A model generated the notes under the pieces. It was given only the letters and a program-made list of their open reading frames with translations, was not told where the DNA came from and searched no databases. A stretch of 64,000 bases of DNA. Origin: Microbacterium sp. No. 7. GTDB lineage: Bacteria; Actinomycetota; Actinomycetes; Actinomycetales; Microbacteriaceae. Both the position numbers and the translations under genes were made by a program. The stretch spans positions 496,001 to 560,000 of the forward strand of contig NZ_CP012697.1 in NCBI RefSeq assembly GCF_001314225.1, read 5' to 3'. Each line of letters begins with the position of its first letter. Positions within the stretch are counted from its first letter, which is position 1. Below are positions 1 to 10,853 of the stretch, piece by piece.

Positions 1-398
1 CCGAGGGGCTCGATGACGACGCCCTCATCCGCACGATCGACCGGTTCTTCATGTACTACATCCGCACGGCCGACCGGCTGCAGCGCACGGCGCCGTGGAT
101 GGAGGACCTGGAGGGCGGCATCGACGGGCTGCGCGCGGTGATCTTCGACGACCGCCTGGGCGTGTGCGCCGACCTGGATGCCGCGATGGCGCGCCACGTC
201 GAGGGCTACGAGGACGAGTGGGCGGCGACGCTCGCCGACCCCGAGAAGCTGCGCCGGTTCCAGTCGTTCGTGAACGCGCCGCAGACGGCCGACCCGTCGC
301 TCGCGTACGTCACGGAGCGCGGCCAGATACGCCCCGCGAGCCCCGAGGAGCGCGAGTCGGTGCGCATCGCGGGCGCGACGCTGGCGGTGCGGCGATGA
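1..398 (+). CDS. nirB: Assimilatory nitrite reductase large subunit, C-terminal fragment
   Basis: The reading frame is already open at the left edge, with its first whole codon at base 3. About 131 C-terminal residues remain. They match the extreme C-terminus of NirB, with the run RTADRLQRTAPWMEDLEGG followed by a helical tail. NirB is the siroheme/[4Fe-4S] flavoprotein that reduces nitrite to ammonium in the cytoplasm; its FAD, NADH and siroheme domains lie upstream of the window. The stop overlaps the nirD start as ATGA, so the two subunits are translationally coupled. The identification rests on this tail plus the adjoining nirD and siroheme genes. Confidence 0.85.
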   Translation, partial: EGLDDDALIRTIDRFFMYYIRTADRLQRTAPWMEDLEGGIDGLRAVIFDDRLGVCADLDAAMARHVEGYEDEWAATLADPEKLRRFQSFVNAPQTADPSLAYVTERGQIRPASPEERESVRIAGATLAVRR

Positions 399-742
399 GC
401 GCCGCGTGGGTGAGGGTCTGCCCCGTCGACGCCCTCGAGGTCGAGCGGGGCCGTGCCGCCCTCATCGACGAGACGCAGATCGCGCTGTTCCTGCTGCGCG
501 ACGGCTCCGTGCACGCGGTGTCGAACCATGACCCCTACAGCGGTGCGCACGTGATCTCGCGCGGTATCGTCGGAACACGGGGCGATGCGCCCACGGTCGC
601 GTCGCCCATGTACAAGCAGGTGTTCGACCTGCGGACGGGCACGTGCCTCGATCCGCAGGGCAAGGAGCCGAAGGCCCTGCGCGTGTGGCCCGTGGCGCGA
701 CGGGGCGACGACATCTACATCCGGTGGGAGGCGGCGCGATGA
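395..742 (+). CDS. nirD: Nitrite reductase small subunit NirD
   Basis: A 115-residue Rieske-fold protein that partners NirB. The family signature NHDPYSGAHVISRGIVG is followed by ASPMYKQVFDLRTGTCLD. As is normal for NirD, the Cys-His pairs that bind a [2Fe-2S] cluster in true Rieske proteins are missing, so the subunit is structural or regulatory. The ATG was chosen because it overlaps the nirB stop (ATGA); a longer frame opening 300 bases upstream would run antisense to sense through nirB and is rejected. It also overlaps the next gene by ATGA, so nirB-nirD-siroheme synthase is one translationally coupled operon. Confidence 0.93.
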   Translation: MSAAWVRVCPVDALEVERGRAALIDETQIALFLLRDGSVHAVSNHDPYSGAHVISRGIVGTRGDAPTVASPMYKQVFDLRTGTCLDPQGKEPKALRVWPVARRGDDIYIRWEAAR

Positions 743-2004
743 CCACGATGATCGGCGTGTCGCTCGCGGGCCGCGAGGTGCTCATGGTCGGCGGCGGGCC
801 CGTCACGGCGCGGCGCCTCGCCCGGTTCCTCGACGACGGGGCGCACGTGCGCGTCGTCGCTCCGGAGCTGTGCGACGCCGTGCGCGCGCTCGTGCGACGC
901 AGCGATGTCGCGTGGACGCCGCGGCGGTTCCGGCGCGGCGACGTCGCCGGCGCCTGGCTCGTGCACGCCGCGACGGGCGACCCGCGTGTCGACCGCGACG
1001 TCGCCGCGGCGGCCGAGCGGCGCCGCGTGCTGTGCATCACGGCATCCGACGGCGCGCGCGGCACGGCGCGGCTGAGCGCGCAGACGGCATCCGGCGACGT
1101 GATCGTAGGCGTCGTGTCGGATGCCGGTGTCGACCCCCGTCGCTCGGCGCGCGTGCGCGACGCGATCGACGGCCTGTTCACCGAGGGGCGCCTGCCGCTG
1201 CGGCGCCGGCGCAAGACCGCGGTCGGCCGCGTCGACCTGATCGGCGGCGGTCCCGGCCCGGGCGACCTGCTCACGGTGCGCGCGCGGCGGCTGCTCGCCG
1301 AGGCCGACGTCGTGGTCGCCGACCGGCTCGGACCCGGGTCGCAGCTCGTGGGCGAGCTCGATCCCGACACCCTCGTCATCGACGTCGGCAAGAGGCCGGG
1401 GCACCACCCCGTGCCGCAGGACGACATCAACGCGCTGCTCGTGCAGCACGCCCGCGCGGGCAAGCGAGTGGTGCGCCTGAAGGGCGGCGATCCGTTCGTG
1501 TTCGGACGCGGCGGCGAGGAGGTGCGGGCCTGTGTGGGGGCCGGCATCCCCGTCGAGGTCGTGCCCGGCATCTCGAGCGCGATCGCCGTCCCGCAGGCGG
1601 CCGGCATCCCCGTGACGCATCGCGGCGTCGCGGGCGCCGTGCACATCGTCAACGGGCAGGCGGCGCTCACCGCCGCGACGCTCGCGGCGCTCGCCGACCC
1701 GGCGACGACGACGGTCGTGCTCATGGGCGTCGCGGCCCTGCCCCGTCTCGCGCAGCAGGCGCTCGCGCACGGCGCGGCGGCCGACCGGCCCGTCGCGATC
1801 GTGGAGAGCGGGCACACGCCGCAGCAGCGCACGACGCACACGACCCTGGGCTCCGCCGTCGCCGACGCGCGCGCCGTCGGGGTGCGCAACCCCGCGGTGA
1901 TCGTCGTGGGCGACGTCGCCCGCGCCGGGCTGCTGCTGCCCGAGTGGTCCCGCGAGGACGCGGGATCGTATGCGGGCGGCGGCCCGTATGAGGGCACCGG
2001 GTGA
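739..2004 (+). CDS. cobA: Uroporphyrinogen-III C-methyltransferase with N-terminal siroheme-synthase domain (CysG/CobA type)
   Basis: A 421-residue two-domain protein supplying siroheme for NirB. Residues 1 to about 155 form the NAD-binding precorrin-2 dehydrogenase-like half (VLMVGGGPVTARR near the start, later VAPEL). From about residue 165 the SAM-dependent methyltransferase follows: VDLIGGGPGPGDLLT, the RLKGGDPFVFGRGGEE motif and VPGISSAIAVPQAAGIPVTHR. This order matches bifunctional CysG-like enzymes. The ferrochelatase step is uncertain because the dehydrogenase half is short and divergent. The start overlaps the nirD stop and the end overlaps the GTG of the next gene, so it belongs to the nir operon. 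Confidence 0.9.
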   Translation: MTTMIGVSLAGREVLMVGGGPVTARRLARFLDDGAHVRVVAPELCDAVRALVRRSDVAWTPRRFRRGDVAGAWLVHAATGDPRVDRDVAAAAERRRVLCITASDGARGTARLSAQTASGDVIVGVVSDAGVDPRRSARVRDAIDGLFTEGRLPLRRRRKTAVGRVDLIGGGPGPGDLLTVRARRLLAEADVVVADRLGPGSQLVGELDPDTLVIDVGKRPGHHPVPQDDINALLVQHARAGKRVVRLKGGDPFVFGRGGEEVRACVGAGIPVEVVPGISSAIAVPQAAGIPVTHRGVAGAVHIVNGQAALTAATLAALADPATTTVVLMGVAALPRLAQQALAHGAAADRPVAIVESGHTPQQRTTHTTLGSAVADARAVGVRNPAVIVVGDVARAGLLLPEWSREDAGSYAGGGPYEGTG

Positions 2005-3122
2005 GCCGGGCCGCACCGCTGTCCGACGCGCTGCACGGCTGCACGATCGTCATCGCGGTGGACCGGCGCGCCGGCGAGCTCACCGCGGCGCTCGAACGGC
2101 ACGGCGCCGTCGTGCGCCGCGCGCCCGCGCTCACGATCGTGCCGCACATCGACGACGAGGCGCTGCTGGAGCGCACCCGCGAGCTCATCGCCGACCCGCC
2201 CGACGTCGTCGTCGCCACGACGGGGGTGGGGTTCCGCGGCTGGGTGGATGCCGCCGTCGAGGCCGACCTGTTCGACGGGCTGAGCGAGGTGCTGTCGGGC
2301 GCGCGTCTCATCGCGCGCGGGCCCAAGGCGCGCGGCGCGATCCAGCAGGCGGGGTTCACGGCCGACTGGGTCGCCGAGTCGGAGACGGCGGCCGAGCTCG
2401 GCGAGTACCTCGTGGCGCAGGGCATCGCCGGGGCGCGCATCGCCGTGCAGCACCACGGCTCGGGCGCCGACGGCCTCGACGAGCTGTTCACGGCGCACGG
2501 CGCCGACGTCGTGAGCCTCACGGTGTACCGCTGGGGGCCGCCGCCCGATCCCGAGCTCGTGCGCCGCTCGGTGCTGCAGACGGGCGACGGCGAGGTGGAT
2601 GCTGTGCTCTTCACCTCGGCGCCCGGCGCCGCGCAATGGCTCGCCGAGGCCGACGAGGCCGGCGTGCTCGAGCGCATCCGGCGCCGCGCCGCGACCGGGC
2701 GGCTGCTGCTCGCCGCGGTCGGCCCGATCACGGCGTCGCCCCTGCTCGAGGCCGACCTGACCGTGCTGCAGGCCGAGCGCGGGCGGCTGGGCTCGCTCGT
2801 GCGCGGGGTCGTCACCTACTTCGGCGGCGGCGCGGCGCCCGTGCGGGTCACGGCCGCCGGGCCCCTGCAGGTGCGCAGCGGCGGGGTCCTGCTGGGCGGC
2901 CGGTTCATCGCGCTGTCGCGCACCGGCGTGAACGTGCTCGGCGCGCTGTTCGACGCCGCCGGGGGCGTGGTCTCACGCGCCGACCTGCTCGACGTGCTGC
3001 CCGGCTCGGGCCGCAACGACCACGCCGTCGAGATGGCCGTCGCGCGCGTGCGCGAGGCCCTCGGCGCCGGCGTCGTGCAGACCGTCATCAAACGCGGCTA
3101 CCGCCTCCACACCGACGACTGA
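2001..3122 (+). CDS. hemD: Uroporphyrinogen-III synthase fused to a C-terminal winged-helix DNA-binding domain
   Basis: A 373-residue fusion. The first ~265 residues have the two-lobed HemD fold pattern (early IVIAVDRRAGELTAALERHGA, VATTGVGFRGW, LFTSAPGAAQWLAEA, and AAVGPITASPL before the linker). HemD closes hydroxymethylbilane to uroporphyrinogen III, the substrate of the methyltransferase encoded just upstream. The last ~90 residues read as an OmpR/PhoB-type winged helix (LSRTGVNVLGALFDAAGGVV, then VEMAVARVREALG and VQTVIKRGYRLHT). Such fusions are known in mycobacterial nitrite clusters. It starts with GTG in a GTGA overlap. The protein may be both enzyme and transcriptional regulator of the nir operon. 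Confidence 0.88.
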   Translation: MSRAAPLSDALHGCTIVIAVDRRAGELTAALERHGAVVRRAPALTIVPHIDDEALLERTRELIADPPDVVVATTGVGFRGWVDAAVEADLFDGLSEVLSGARLIARGPKARGAIQQAGFTADWVAESETAAELGEYLVAQGIAGARIAVQHHGSGADGLDELFTAHGADVVSLTVYRWGPPPDPELVRRSVLQTGDGEVDAVLFTSAPGAAQWLAEADEAGVLERIRRRAATGRLLLAAVGPITASPLLEADLTVLQAERGRLGSLVRGVVTYFGGGAAPVRVTAAGPLQVRSGGVLLGGRFIALSRTGVNVLGALFDAAGGVVSRADLLDVLPGSGRNDHAVEMAVARVREALGAGVVQTVIKRGYRLHTDD

Positions 3123-3169
3123 GCCCTGGTCCCCACCCCGAAGCTTGGGGTTCTCTCTCCCCCCGCCCC

Positions 3170-3273
3170 CGCTGGTTGAGTAGCCGCCGCAGGCGGCGTA
3201 TCGAAACCCGTCTAACGGTCCGTGGGACGGGTCTCGATACACTCGCGGCTCCGCCGCGAGCACTCGACCAGCG
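3170..3273. repeat. Intergenic palindromic repeat, copy 1
   Basis: An imperfect inverted repeat that begins GCTGGTTGAGTAGCCGCC and ends in the mirror ...CACTCGACCAGC. Internal blocks (cgtatcgaaacccg against cgggtctcgatac) also pair. It is about 75% like the second copy 55 bases further on. It lies between the convergent ends of hemD and nirC, so a bidirectional terminator or a REP-like element are both possible. Confidence 0.8.
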
Positions 3274-3326
3274 GGACGGGACGCACCCGCAACCCACCCC
3301 CGCACCCGCCTCCGCCCCACACACCC

Positions 3327-3427
3327 CCGCTGGTTGAGTAGCCGCCGGAGGCGGCGTATCGAAACCCGTGTAACGGGCCGTTACACGGGTTTCGATACGC
3401 GCGCTGCGCGCGCTACTCAACCAGCGG
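3327..3427. repeat. Intergenic palindromic repeat, copy 2
   Basis: This is the better-preserved copy of the same element. CGCTGGTTGAGTAGC opens it and GCTACTCAACCAGCG closes it, with a perfect inner arm ATCGAAACCCGTGTAACGG against CCGTTACACGGGTTTCGAT. Transcripts from either side would fold into a long hairpin. No protein is encoded: the frames crossing it are low-complexity. The sequence between the two copies is C-rich filler. Confidence 0.85.
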
Positions 3428-3453
3428 GGCGGGGGCGGCGACCGCCGCGCCGC

Positions 3454-4332
3454 TCAGCCGTGCGCGCCGACGCGCTCGGCCGCCCGCTCCGGGGCGGGCT
3501 TCGCCGCCGGGGCGGCGAAGCCGCGCGGGGTGCGGGCCGGGGCGGTGCGGCCGTGGGTCACGTAGAGGGTGAGGCCGACGAACGTCAGGCCGCCGACGAG
3601 GTTGCCGATCACGGTGGGGATCTCGTTCCAGATCAGGTAGTCCCACAGGGTGAAGTCGGCGCCGAGCAGCAGACCCGAGGGGAACAGGAACATGTTCACG
3701 ATCGAGTGCTCGAAGCCCATGTAGAAGAAGAGCATGATCGGCAGCCACATGCCGAGCACCTTGCCGACGAGGCTGTCGGACGCCATGGCCATGACGACGC
3801 CCGTCGACACCATCCAGTTGCACAGCACTCCGCGGATGAAGAGGGTGAGCATGCCCGCCCAGCCGTGGTCGGCGTAGCCGACGGTGCGGCCGTGGCCGAT
3901 CTCGCCGATCGCGAGGCCGACCTCGCTCGGCGGGCTGGAGAAGCCGTAGGTGAAGTAGATCGCCATGAGCACGGCGACGAGGAACGCGCCGACGAAGTTG
4001 CCGACGAACACGAGGCCCCAGTTGCGCAGCACGCCGCCCGTCGTCGCGCCCGGGCGCTTGTCGAGCCAGGCGAGGGGCGCGAGCGTGAACACGCCGGTGA
4101 GCAGGTCGAAGCCCATGAGGTAGAGCAGCACGAACCCCACGGGGAAGAGCAGGGCGCCCAGCAGCGGCTGTCCCGTCTGCACCGACACCGTCACGGCGAA
4201 CGCGGCGGCGAGGGCGAGGATCGCGCCGCCCATGATCGCGCGGATCACGGTGTCGCGGGTGGACATGAGGATCTTGCTCGCGCCGGCATCCACCATCCGG
4301 GTGACGAGCTCGGCGGGTTTCACGTACGACAT
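3454..4332 (-). CDS. nirC: Formate/nitrite transporter family channel (NirC/FocA)
   Basis: A 292-residue inner-membrane protein of the pentameric FNT channel family, with about six hydrophobic helices. Family motifs visible include [14 protein letters not shown] in the half-helix region, [15 protein letters not shown] and the [13 protein letters not shown] stretch that carries the conserved pore histidine. It probably moves nitrite into the cell for NirBD, encoded by the convergent operon. The ATG was chosen because GGAGGTCCC lies directly upstream; the 48 extra residues of the longer frame cross the promoter. The C-terminal 40 residues are Ala/Pro-rich and cytoplasmic, longer than usual. Confidence 0.9.
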   Translation of the reverse strand: MSYVKPAELVTRMVDAGASKILMSTRDTVIRAIMGGAILALAAAFAVTVSVQTGQPLLGALLFPVGFVLLYLMGFDLLTGVFTLAPLAWLDKRPGATTGGVLRNWGLVFVGNFVGAFLVAVLMAIYFTYGFSSPPSEVGLAIGEIGHGRTVGYADHGWAGMLTLFIRGVLCNWMVSTGVVMAMASDSLVGKVLGMWLPIMLFFYMGFEHSIVNMFLFPSGLLLGADFTLWDYLIWNEIPTVIGNLVGGLTFVGLTLYVTHGRTAPARTPRGFAAPAAKPAPERAAERVGAHG

Positions 4333-4466
4333 GGGACCTCCGGGGGAGCGATGACAGTAGACCCAGGATGCTGCGCCCGCGTTTCCCCCGCGTGCGACGC
4401 GTGTTGCCGCACGCGAACACTTCGCGCACATCCGACGGATGCCACAGTGAGGTGCGACGTGGTAAA

Positions 4467-4487
4467 GTTGAGCCATAGCGACTCAAG
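4467..4487 (+). promoter_or_regulatory. HAIR-like operator (HspR binding site) in front of clpB
   Basis: GTTGAGC, seven bases, then ACTCAAG. The HspR-associated inverted repeat of actinobacteria is CTTGAGT-N7-ACTCAAG. The right arm is exact, the left arm differs at its two end bases, and the spacer is exactly seven. It sits 30 bases upstream of the clpB start and just before an AGGAG ribosome site. HspR represses dnaK and clpB in Streptomyces and Mycobacterium, so heat-shock control of this gene is likely. Confidence 0.82.
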
Positions 4488-4517
4488 TTTGAACCGCGAG
4501 AGATTTCAGGAGAACGA

Positions 4518-6740
<2,223 letters not shown>

Positions 6741-6761
6741 CGCGTGTCGGCATCAGCGCCA

Positions 6762-6824
6762 CAGGAGAAATCACGTGGACAGGACGTTTCCACCCGGATC
6801 GTCCTGTCCACGTGATTTCTCCTG
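6762..6824. repeat. 24-bp perfect inverted repeat after clpB
   Basis: The left arm 6762-6785 begins CAGGAGAAATCACG and is matched base for base by 6801-6824, leaving a 15-base loop. It lies between the convergent ends of clpB and a small hypothetical gene, where a factor-independent terminator working in both directions would fit. There is no U-tract. The outer CAGGAGA resembles the arms of the hairpin at 46.5 kb. Confidence 0.9.
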
Positions 6825-6905
6825 CGCTCGTGACGGCGGATGCCACTCCGCTGTCGCTGTCCACGCCCGTCTCCCGCGCGGCGCACCGCGGCGTGTCATC
6901 CTGCC

Positions 6906-7196
6906 CTATCTGCAGGGTCTGCTGCTGGACGGCTCGGCGCGCCACTCTCGCCGGGCGTCGTGCACGCGCTGCGCCTGGCGGGCGAGGCCGTTCGCGGTCA
7001 GCCGGTCCTGGATGAGCGCGAACGGCCATGCCCTCGCGGTGATCCGCCGCCGCAGGAAGACGGCGGACCACGCGGCGGTGAAGACGAGGAGGGGGATGCC
7101 GACGAGCCACAGCCCGGCATGCAGGAGCACCAGCGTGAAGACGGCCCCCGCGGCCGCGCCCAGCCAGATGACTATGGCAGCGTAAGTCGGACCCAC
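6906..7196 (-). CDS. Small two-helix membrane protein, probably cut at its 5' end by the insertion element
   Basis: A 96-residue frame with two hydrophobic helices near the start (TYAAIVIWLGAAAGAVFTLVL and GLWLVGIPLLVFTAAWSAVF) and a basic C-terminal half with LIQDRLTANGLARQAQRV. I do not recognise the family. The only start is a GTG four bases from the inferred left end of the IS21 element, with no ribosome site in front. The frame closes at a stop inside the element terminus. The likeliest reading is a gene that lost its promoter and first codons to the insertion. Confidence 0.45.
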   Translation of the reverse strand: MGPTYAAIVIWLGAAAGAVFTLVLLHAGLWLVGIPLLVFTAAWSAVFLRRRITARAWPFALIQDRLTANGLARQAQRVHDARREWRAEPSSSRPCR

Positions 7197-7315
7197 CAGG
7201 GCAATCTAAGCGGAGACCACTTGCTGCTTGACGGGGTGTCCACGGCAGCCTGAGCCGAGTCCACCTCCACCGTTGACGGAACTGTTGTTCCGGATGCTGA
7301 TGGTGGAGGTTTGGG

Positions 7316-8995
7316 ATGGGATCTCGGGTGGATGTGTTCGCGGCGATTCGGCGTGATGCGCGGGTGGAGGAGCTCTCGATCAGAGAGCTTGCGCGCCGTC
7401 ATCACGTTGGGCGAGCGACGGTGCGGCAGGCGTTGGCTTCGCCGGAACCGCCGCCGAAGAAGACGCGGGTGAGGTCGGCGCCGAGGCTTGACCGGTTCAA
7501 GCCCGCGATCGACGCGATGCTGCGGGAGGATCTGACGGCACCAAGGAAGCAGCGCCACACCGCGACCCGGGTACTGGATCGTCTTATTGAGGAGCACGGA
7601 GCGACTGAATTGTCGTATTCGACTGTTCGTAACTACGTCCGCTTTCGCCGGCCCGAGATCGACGCGGTCGCGGGCCGGCGGGTGGAGGTCTTCATCCCTC
7701 AAGACCACCAGCCAGGTGCGGAGGCTGAGGTCGATTTCGGCGAGGTGTGGGTGGTGCTAGCTGGGGTGAAGACGAAGTGCCACATGTTCGTGTTCCGGCT
7801 CTCTCACTCGGGGAAGGCGATCCACCGGGTTTATTCGACTCAGTCGCAGGAAGCATTCCTCGAGGGCCACATTGATGCGTTCGAAGAGATTGGCGGCATC
7901 CCGACCCGGCATATCCGTTACGACAATCTGACATCGGCAGTCCAGGCGGTGCTCTATGGCAACGGGCGCGGCCGGATCGAGAACGAGCGGTGGGTGCTGT
8001 TCCGCTCCCACTACGGGTTCGATTCGTTCTACTGCCAACCCGGTATCACGGGCGCACATGAGAAGGGCGGCGTTGAGGGTGAGGTCGGGCGGTTCCGGCG
8101 AACACATTTGACACCCATGCCGGTTGTCGATTCCCTCGCAGAACTCAACGCGAGAATCCGCGCCTGGGACGCGGCGGATGACAGGCGGCGGATCGCGTCG
8201 CGGATTCGCACAGTCGGCCAGGACTTCGCCGTCGAACAGGCACTGCTGTCGCCGCTGCCGTATGAGCGATTCGATCCAGGCCTGACGCTGCATCCGCGGG
8301 TCGACAGGTCGAGTCTGATCACGGTTCGGATGGCGAAGTACTCCGTCCCCGCCCATCTGATCGGCCGGAACGTCCGCGTCTCATTACGCGCGTCCGTGGT
8401 CGTCGTTTTCGACGGGCACCAGGAAGTTGCCCGCCATGAGCGAGTTGTCGCGCGCGGCGGACAATCAGTCGTCCTCGACCATTACCTCGAGGTGTTGCGT
8501 CAGAAGCCCGGAGCGCTCCCGGGAGCCACCGCCTTAGCGAGGGCGCGGGAGGCCGGAGTGTTTACGGCTGCCCACGATGCGTTCTGGGCGGCCGCCCGCA
8601 AGACCGATGGTGATGCCGTCGGCACGCGAGCCCTCATTGATGTTCTGCTTCTGCACCGGAGCATGCCCGCAGAGGAAGTGATCGCCGGCATCCACGCAGC
8701 ACTCCAAGTCGGGGCAGTCACCGCCGATGTCGTCGCTGTCGAAGCCCGCAGACAAACTTCGACGGGTGGGCCTGGCCTGCATGGTCATCTCCGTGAACTC
8801 GCGTCTGGCCGCGAGCAACGAGTTGTCAGTCTCACCCAACGCCGTCTCGCTGATCCGGCCGCGGTGATCGCAGGTCTCCCGGCCGACACGAGACCACTGC
8901 CGAGTGTCGCCGGCTACGACGAACTCTTGGAACGTCGGGCACGCCCGACGCTCACGGACGAAGCGATTGATCGGGAAGGAACCACGGGAACATGA
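7316..8995 (+). CDS. istA: IS21-family transposase IstA
   Basis: A 559-residue transposase. An N-terminal helix-turn-helix (SIRELARRHHVGRATVRQAL, about 22-41) is followed by an RNase H-fold core with all three acidic residues in context: VDFGEVW, RYDNL and EKGGVEGEVGRFRR. A Mu C-like beta-barrel follows (SLITVRMAKYSVPAHLIG, then VRVSLRASVVVVFDG). It cuts and joins the element ends. The start has GGAGGT upstream. The gene looks intact and is coupled to istB by an ATGA overlap. Confidence 0.95.
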   Translation: MGSRVDVFAAIRRDARVEELSIRELARRHHVGRATVRQALASPEPPPKKTRVRSAPRLDRFKPAIDAMLREDLTAPRKQRHTATRVLDRLIEEHGATELSYSTVRNYVRFRRPEIDAVAGRRVEVFIPQDHQPGAEAEVDFGEVWVVLAGVKTKCHMFVFRLSHSGKAIHRVYSTQSQEAFLEGHIDAFEEIGGIPTRHIRYDNLTSAVQAVLYGNGRGRIENERWVLFRSHYGFDSFYCQPGITGAHEKGGVEGEVGRFRRTHLTPMPVVDSLAELNARIRAWDAADDRRRIASRIRTVGQDFAVEQALLSPLPYERFDPGLTLHPRVDRSSLITVRMAKYSVPAHLIGRNVRVSLRASVVVVFDGHQEVARHERVVARGGQSVVLDHYLEVLRQKPGALPGATALARAREAGVFTAAHDAFWAAARKTDGDAVGTRALIDVLLLHRSMPAEEVIAGIHAALQVGAVTADVVAVEARRQTSTGGPGLHGHLRELASGREQRVVSLTQRRLADPAAVIAGLPADTRPLPSVAGYDELLERRARPTLTDEAIDREGTTGT

Positions 8996-9804
8996 CCACG
9001 AAACCCACCACCGTCACGACGACGCTGCGCCGGAGACGCGGGCTCACCGAAGAAGCAGCGATCGCGGCTGTCGATCAGGCCTGCCGGCGTCTCCGGCTCC
9101 CGACTGTCCGCGCCGTCGTTGACGAGGCCCTGGTGACCGCGAACCGAGAGCAGCTGTCCTACCAAGGGTTCCTGGCAGAGCTACTGCTCGCGGAGTGCGA
9201 TGATCGCGATCGGCGCTCCTCGATTCGGCGCGTGTCTGCGGCTGGCTTCCCGCGGAGCAAGTGGCTCGGTGACTTCGATTTCGACGCGAACCCGAACATC
9301 AACCCGGCCACGATCCACCAACTCGCTACCGGTGACTGGATCCGCAAAGGCGAACCGCTCTGCCTCATCGGCGACTCCGGTACCGGGAAATCGCATCTAC
9401 TGATCGGTCTGGGAACCGCGGCTGCAGAGAAGGGCTATCGGGTCAAATACACGCTCGCGACGAAACTCGTCAACGAACTCGTCGAAGCCGCCGACGAGAA
9501 GCAGCTCGCCCGCACCATCGCTCGCTACGGCCGCGTCGACTTGCTCTGCATCGATGAACTCGGCTACATGGAACTCGACCGCCGCGGAGCCGAGCTCCTG
9601 TTCCAGGTCCTCACCGAACGCGAAGAGAAGAACTCCGTCGCGATAGCCTCCAACGAATCGTTCTCCGGATGGACGAGGACCTTCACCGACCCGAGGCTCT
9701 GCGCTGCGATCGTCGACCGACTCACGTTCGGTGGCAGCATCATCGAAACCGGCACCGACTCCTATCGCCTCGCCCACACCCGCCGACTCACTGACCAGGT
9801 CTGA
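8992..9804 (+). CDS. istB: IS21-family helper ATPase IstB
   Basis: A 270-residue AAA+ ATPase of the DnaC-like type that helps IstA choose target DNA. Walker A is GDSGTGKSHLLIG and Walker B is DLLCIDELGYMELD; sensor and arginine-finger regions follow in ERAEKNSVAIASNE-like form (here EREEKNSVAIASNESFSGW). It begins inside the last codon of istA. It ends eight bases before the stop codon of the convergent trpS, leaving no room for a conventional element end. Confidence 0.95.
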   Translation: MTTKPTTVTTTLRRRRGLTEEAAIAAVDQACRRLRLPTVRAVVDEALVTANREQLSYQGFLAELLLAECDDRDRRSSIRRVSAAGFPRSKWLGDFDFDANPNINPATIHQLATGDWIRKGEPLCLIGDSGTGKSHLLIGLGTAAAEKGYRVKYTLATKLVNELVEAADEKQLARTIARYGRVDLLCIDELGYMELDRRGAELLFQVLTEREEKNSVAIASNESFSGWTRTFTDPRLCAAIVDRLTFGGSIIETGTDSYRLAHTRRLTDQV

Positions 9805-9812
9805 CCGAGGTC

Positions 9813-10853
9813 CTAGTAGATCGTCCCCATTGCTTCGCGCACCTGGGCCAGTGTTGACTCCGCCGAAGTGTTCGCAGCCTCATTGCCGTGGCGAAGAATC
9901 GCCCGCACGAGATCCTCGTCTTTGGCGAAGGCTTGCCGCCTCACGCGCAACGGTTCCAAGAAGTCGTTCACGGCTGTCGCCGTCATGGCTTTCAGGGCGC
10001 TGCTGCCGCCATCACCGATCTCGTCGGCTAACTCGGCTGGCTCGACACCGCGGCACAGCGCGGCCGTCGACAACAGCGCCGAAACACCAGGCCTGTCCTC
10101 GGGATCGAAACTGATCCGCCGGTCCTGATCGGTCCGAGTCTGACGAATCACCGCAACTGTCTCGTCCGGTGTCATAGATAACGCGATCGCGTTCCCGTAG
10201 CTCTTCGACATCTTCCGACCGTCCAAGCCCGGAACCTCCGGCGTCGACGTGATCAACGCATCCGGAACCGGGAAGACATCCCCATAGCGCTCGTTGAACC
10301 GTCGAGCGATCACGCGAGTCATCTCCACATGCGGGAGGTTGTCCTTGCCGACGGGCACGAGATTGCCTTTGCAGAACAGAATGTCGGCCGCCTGGTGCAC
10401 CGGATAGGTCAAGAGCAACCCGCTCAACGCGCGCCCGGACGCCGCGAGTTCCGCTTTGACGGTCGGATTACGATGCAGTTCCGCCTCGGTGACCAAGCTC
10501 AGGAACGGCAGCATCAACTGATTCAGCGCCGGCACCGACGAGTGGGTGAAAATGGTCGTCCGTTCCGGGTCGATGCCCGCGGCGAGATAGTCGAGCACAG
10601 CGCTATAGACGTTCTCGCGAACGTGAGCCATCGTGTCTCGGTCGGTGATGACCTGATAGTCCGCGAGCACGAGGAACATCTCGACGCCAGCCTGCTGGAG
10701 ACGCACCCGTTCCCTGATGGTGCCAAAGTAGTGGCCCAGATGCAGCGGCCCAGTCGGCCGCTCACCCGTGAGGACTCGAAAGTGCTCGGGGTGCTCGGCC
10801 ACGAGGACCGCGACCTCTGCCGAGCGTTGCGCGGTTGCGATGAAGGACTCCAT
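9813..10853 (-). CDS. trpS: Auxiliary tryptophanyl-tRNA synthetase (TrpRS2 type)
   Basis: A 346-residue class I synthetase that charges tRNA-Trp. The HIGH-equivalent is PTGPLHLGHYFGT (residues 33-45) and the KMSKS loop is exact at 214-218 (DGRKMSKSYGNA). The PTGPLHLGHY form and the RVRLQ segment after it resemble the divergent second TrpRS of Streptomyces and Deinococcus, the group that includes indolmycin-resistant enzymes; resistance here is inferred. The ATG is preceded by GGGAG. The 25 residues upstream in the same frame run through the attenuator and are not coding. It lies inside the IS21-type element, under a Trp attenuator. Confidence 0.88.
   Translation of the reverse strand: MESFIATAQRSAEVAVLVAEHPEHFRVLTGERPTGPLHLGHYFGTIRERVRLQQAGVEMFLVLADYQVITDRDTMAHVRENVYSAVLDYLAAGIDPERTTIFTHSSVPALNQLMLPFLSLVTEAELHRNPTVKAELAASGRALSGLLLTYPVHQAADILFCKGNLVPVGKDNLPHVEMTRVIARRFNERYGDVFPVPDALITSTPEVPGLDGRKMSKSYGNAIALSMTPDETVAVIRQTRTDQDRRISFDPEDRPGVSALLSTAALCRGVEPAELADEIGDGGSSALKAMTATAVNDFLEPLRVRRQAFAKDEDLVRAILRHGNEAANTSAESTLAQVREAMGTIY

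Noticed and set aside
9804..9820. Right end of the IS21 element just after istB
   Set aside because: No sequence resembling the left terminal repeat lies there; the match is at 11028-11048, beyond trpS.
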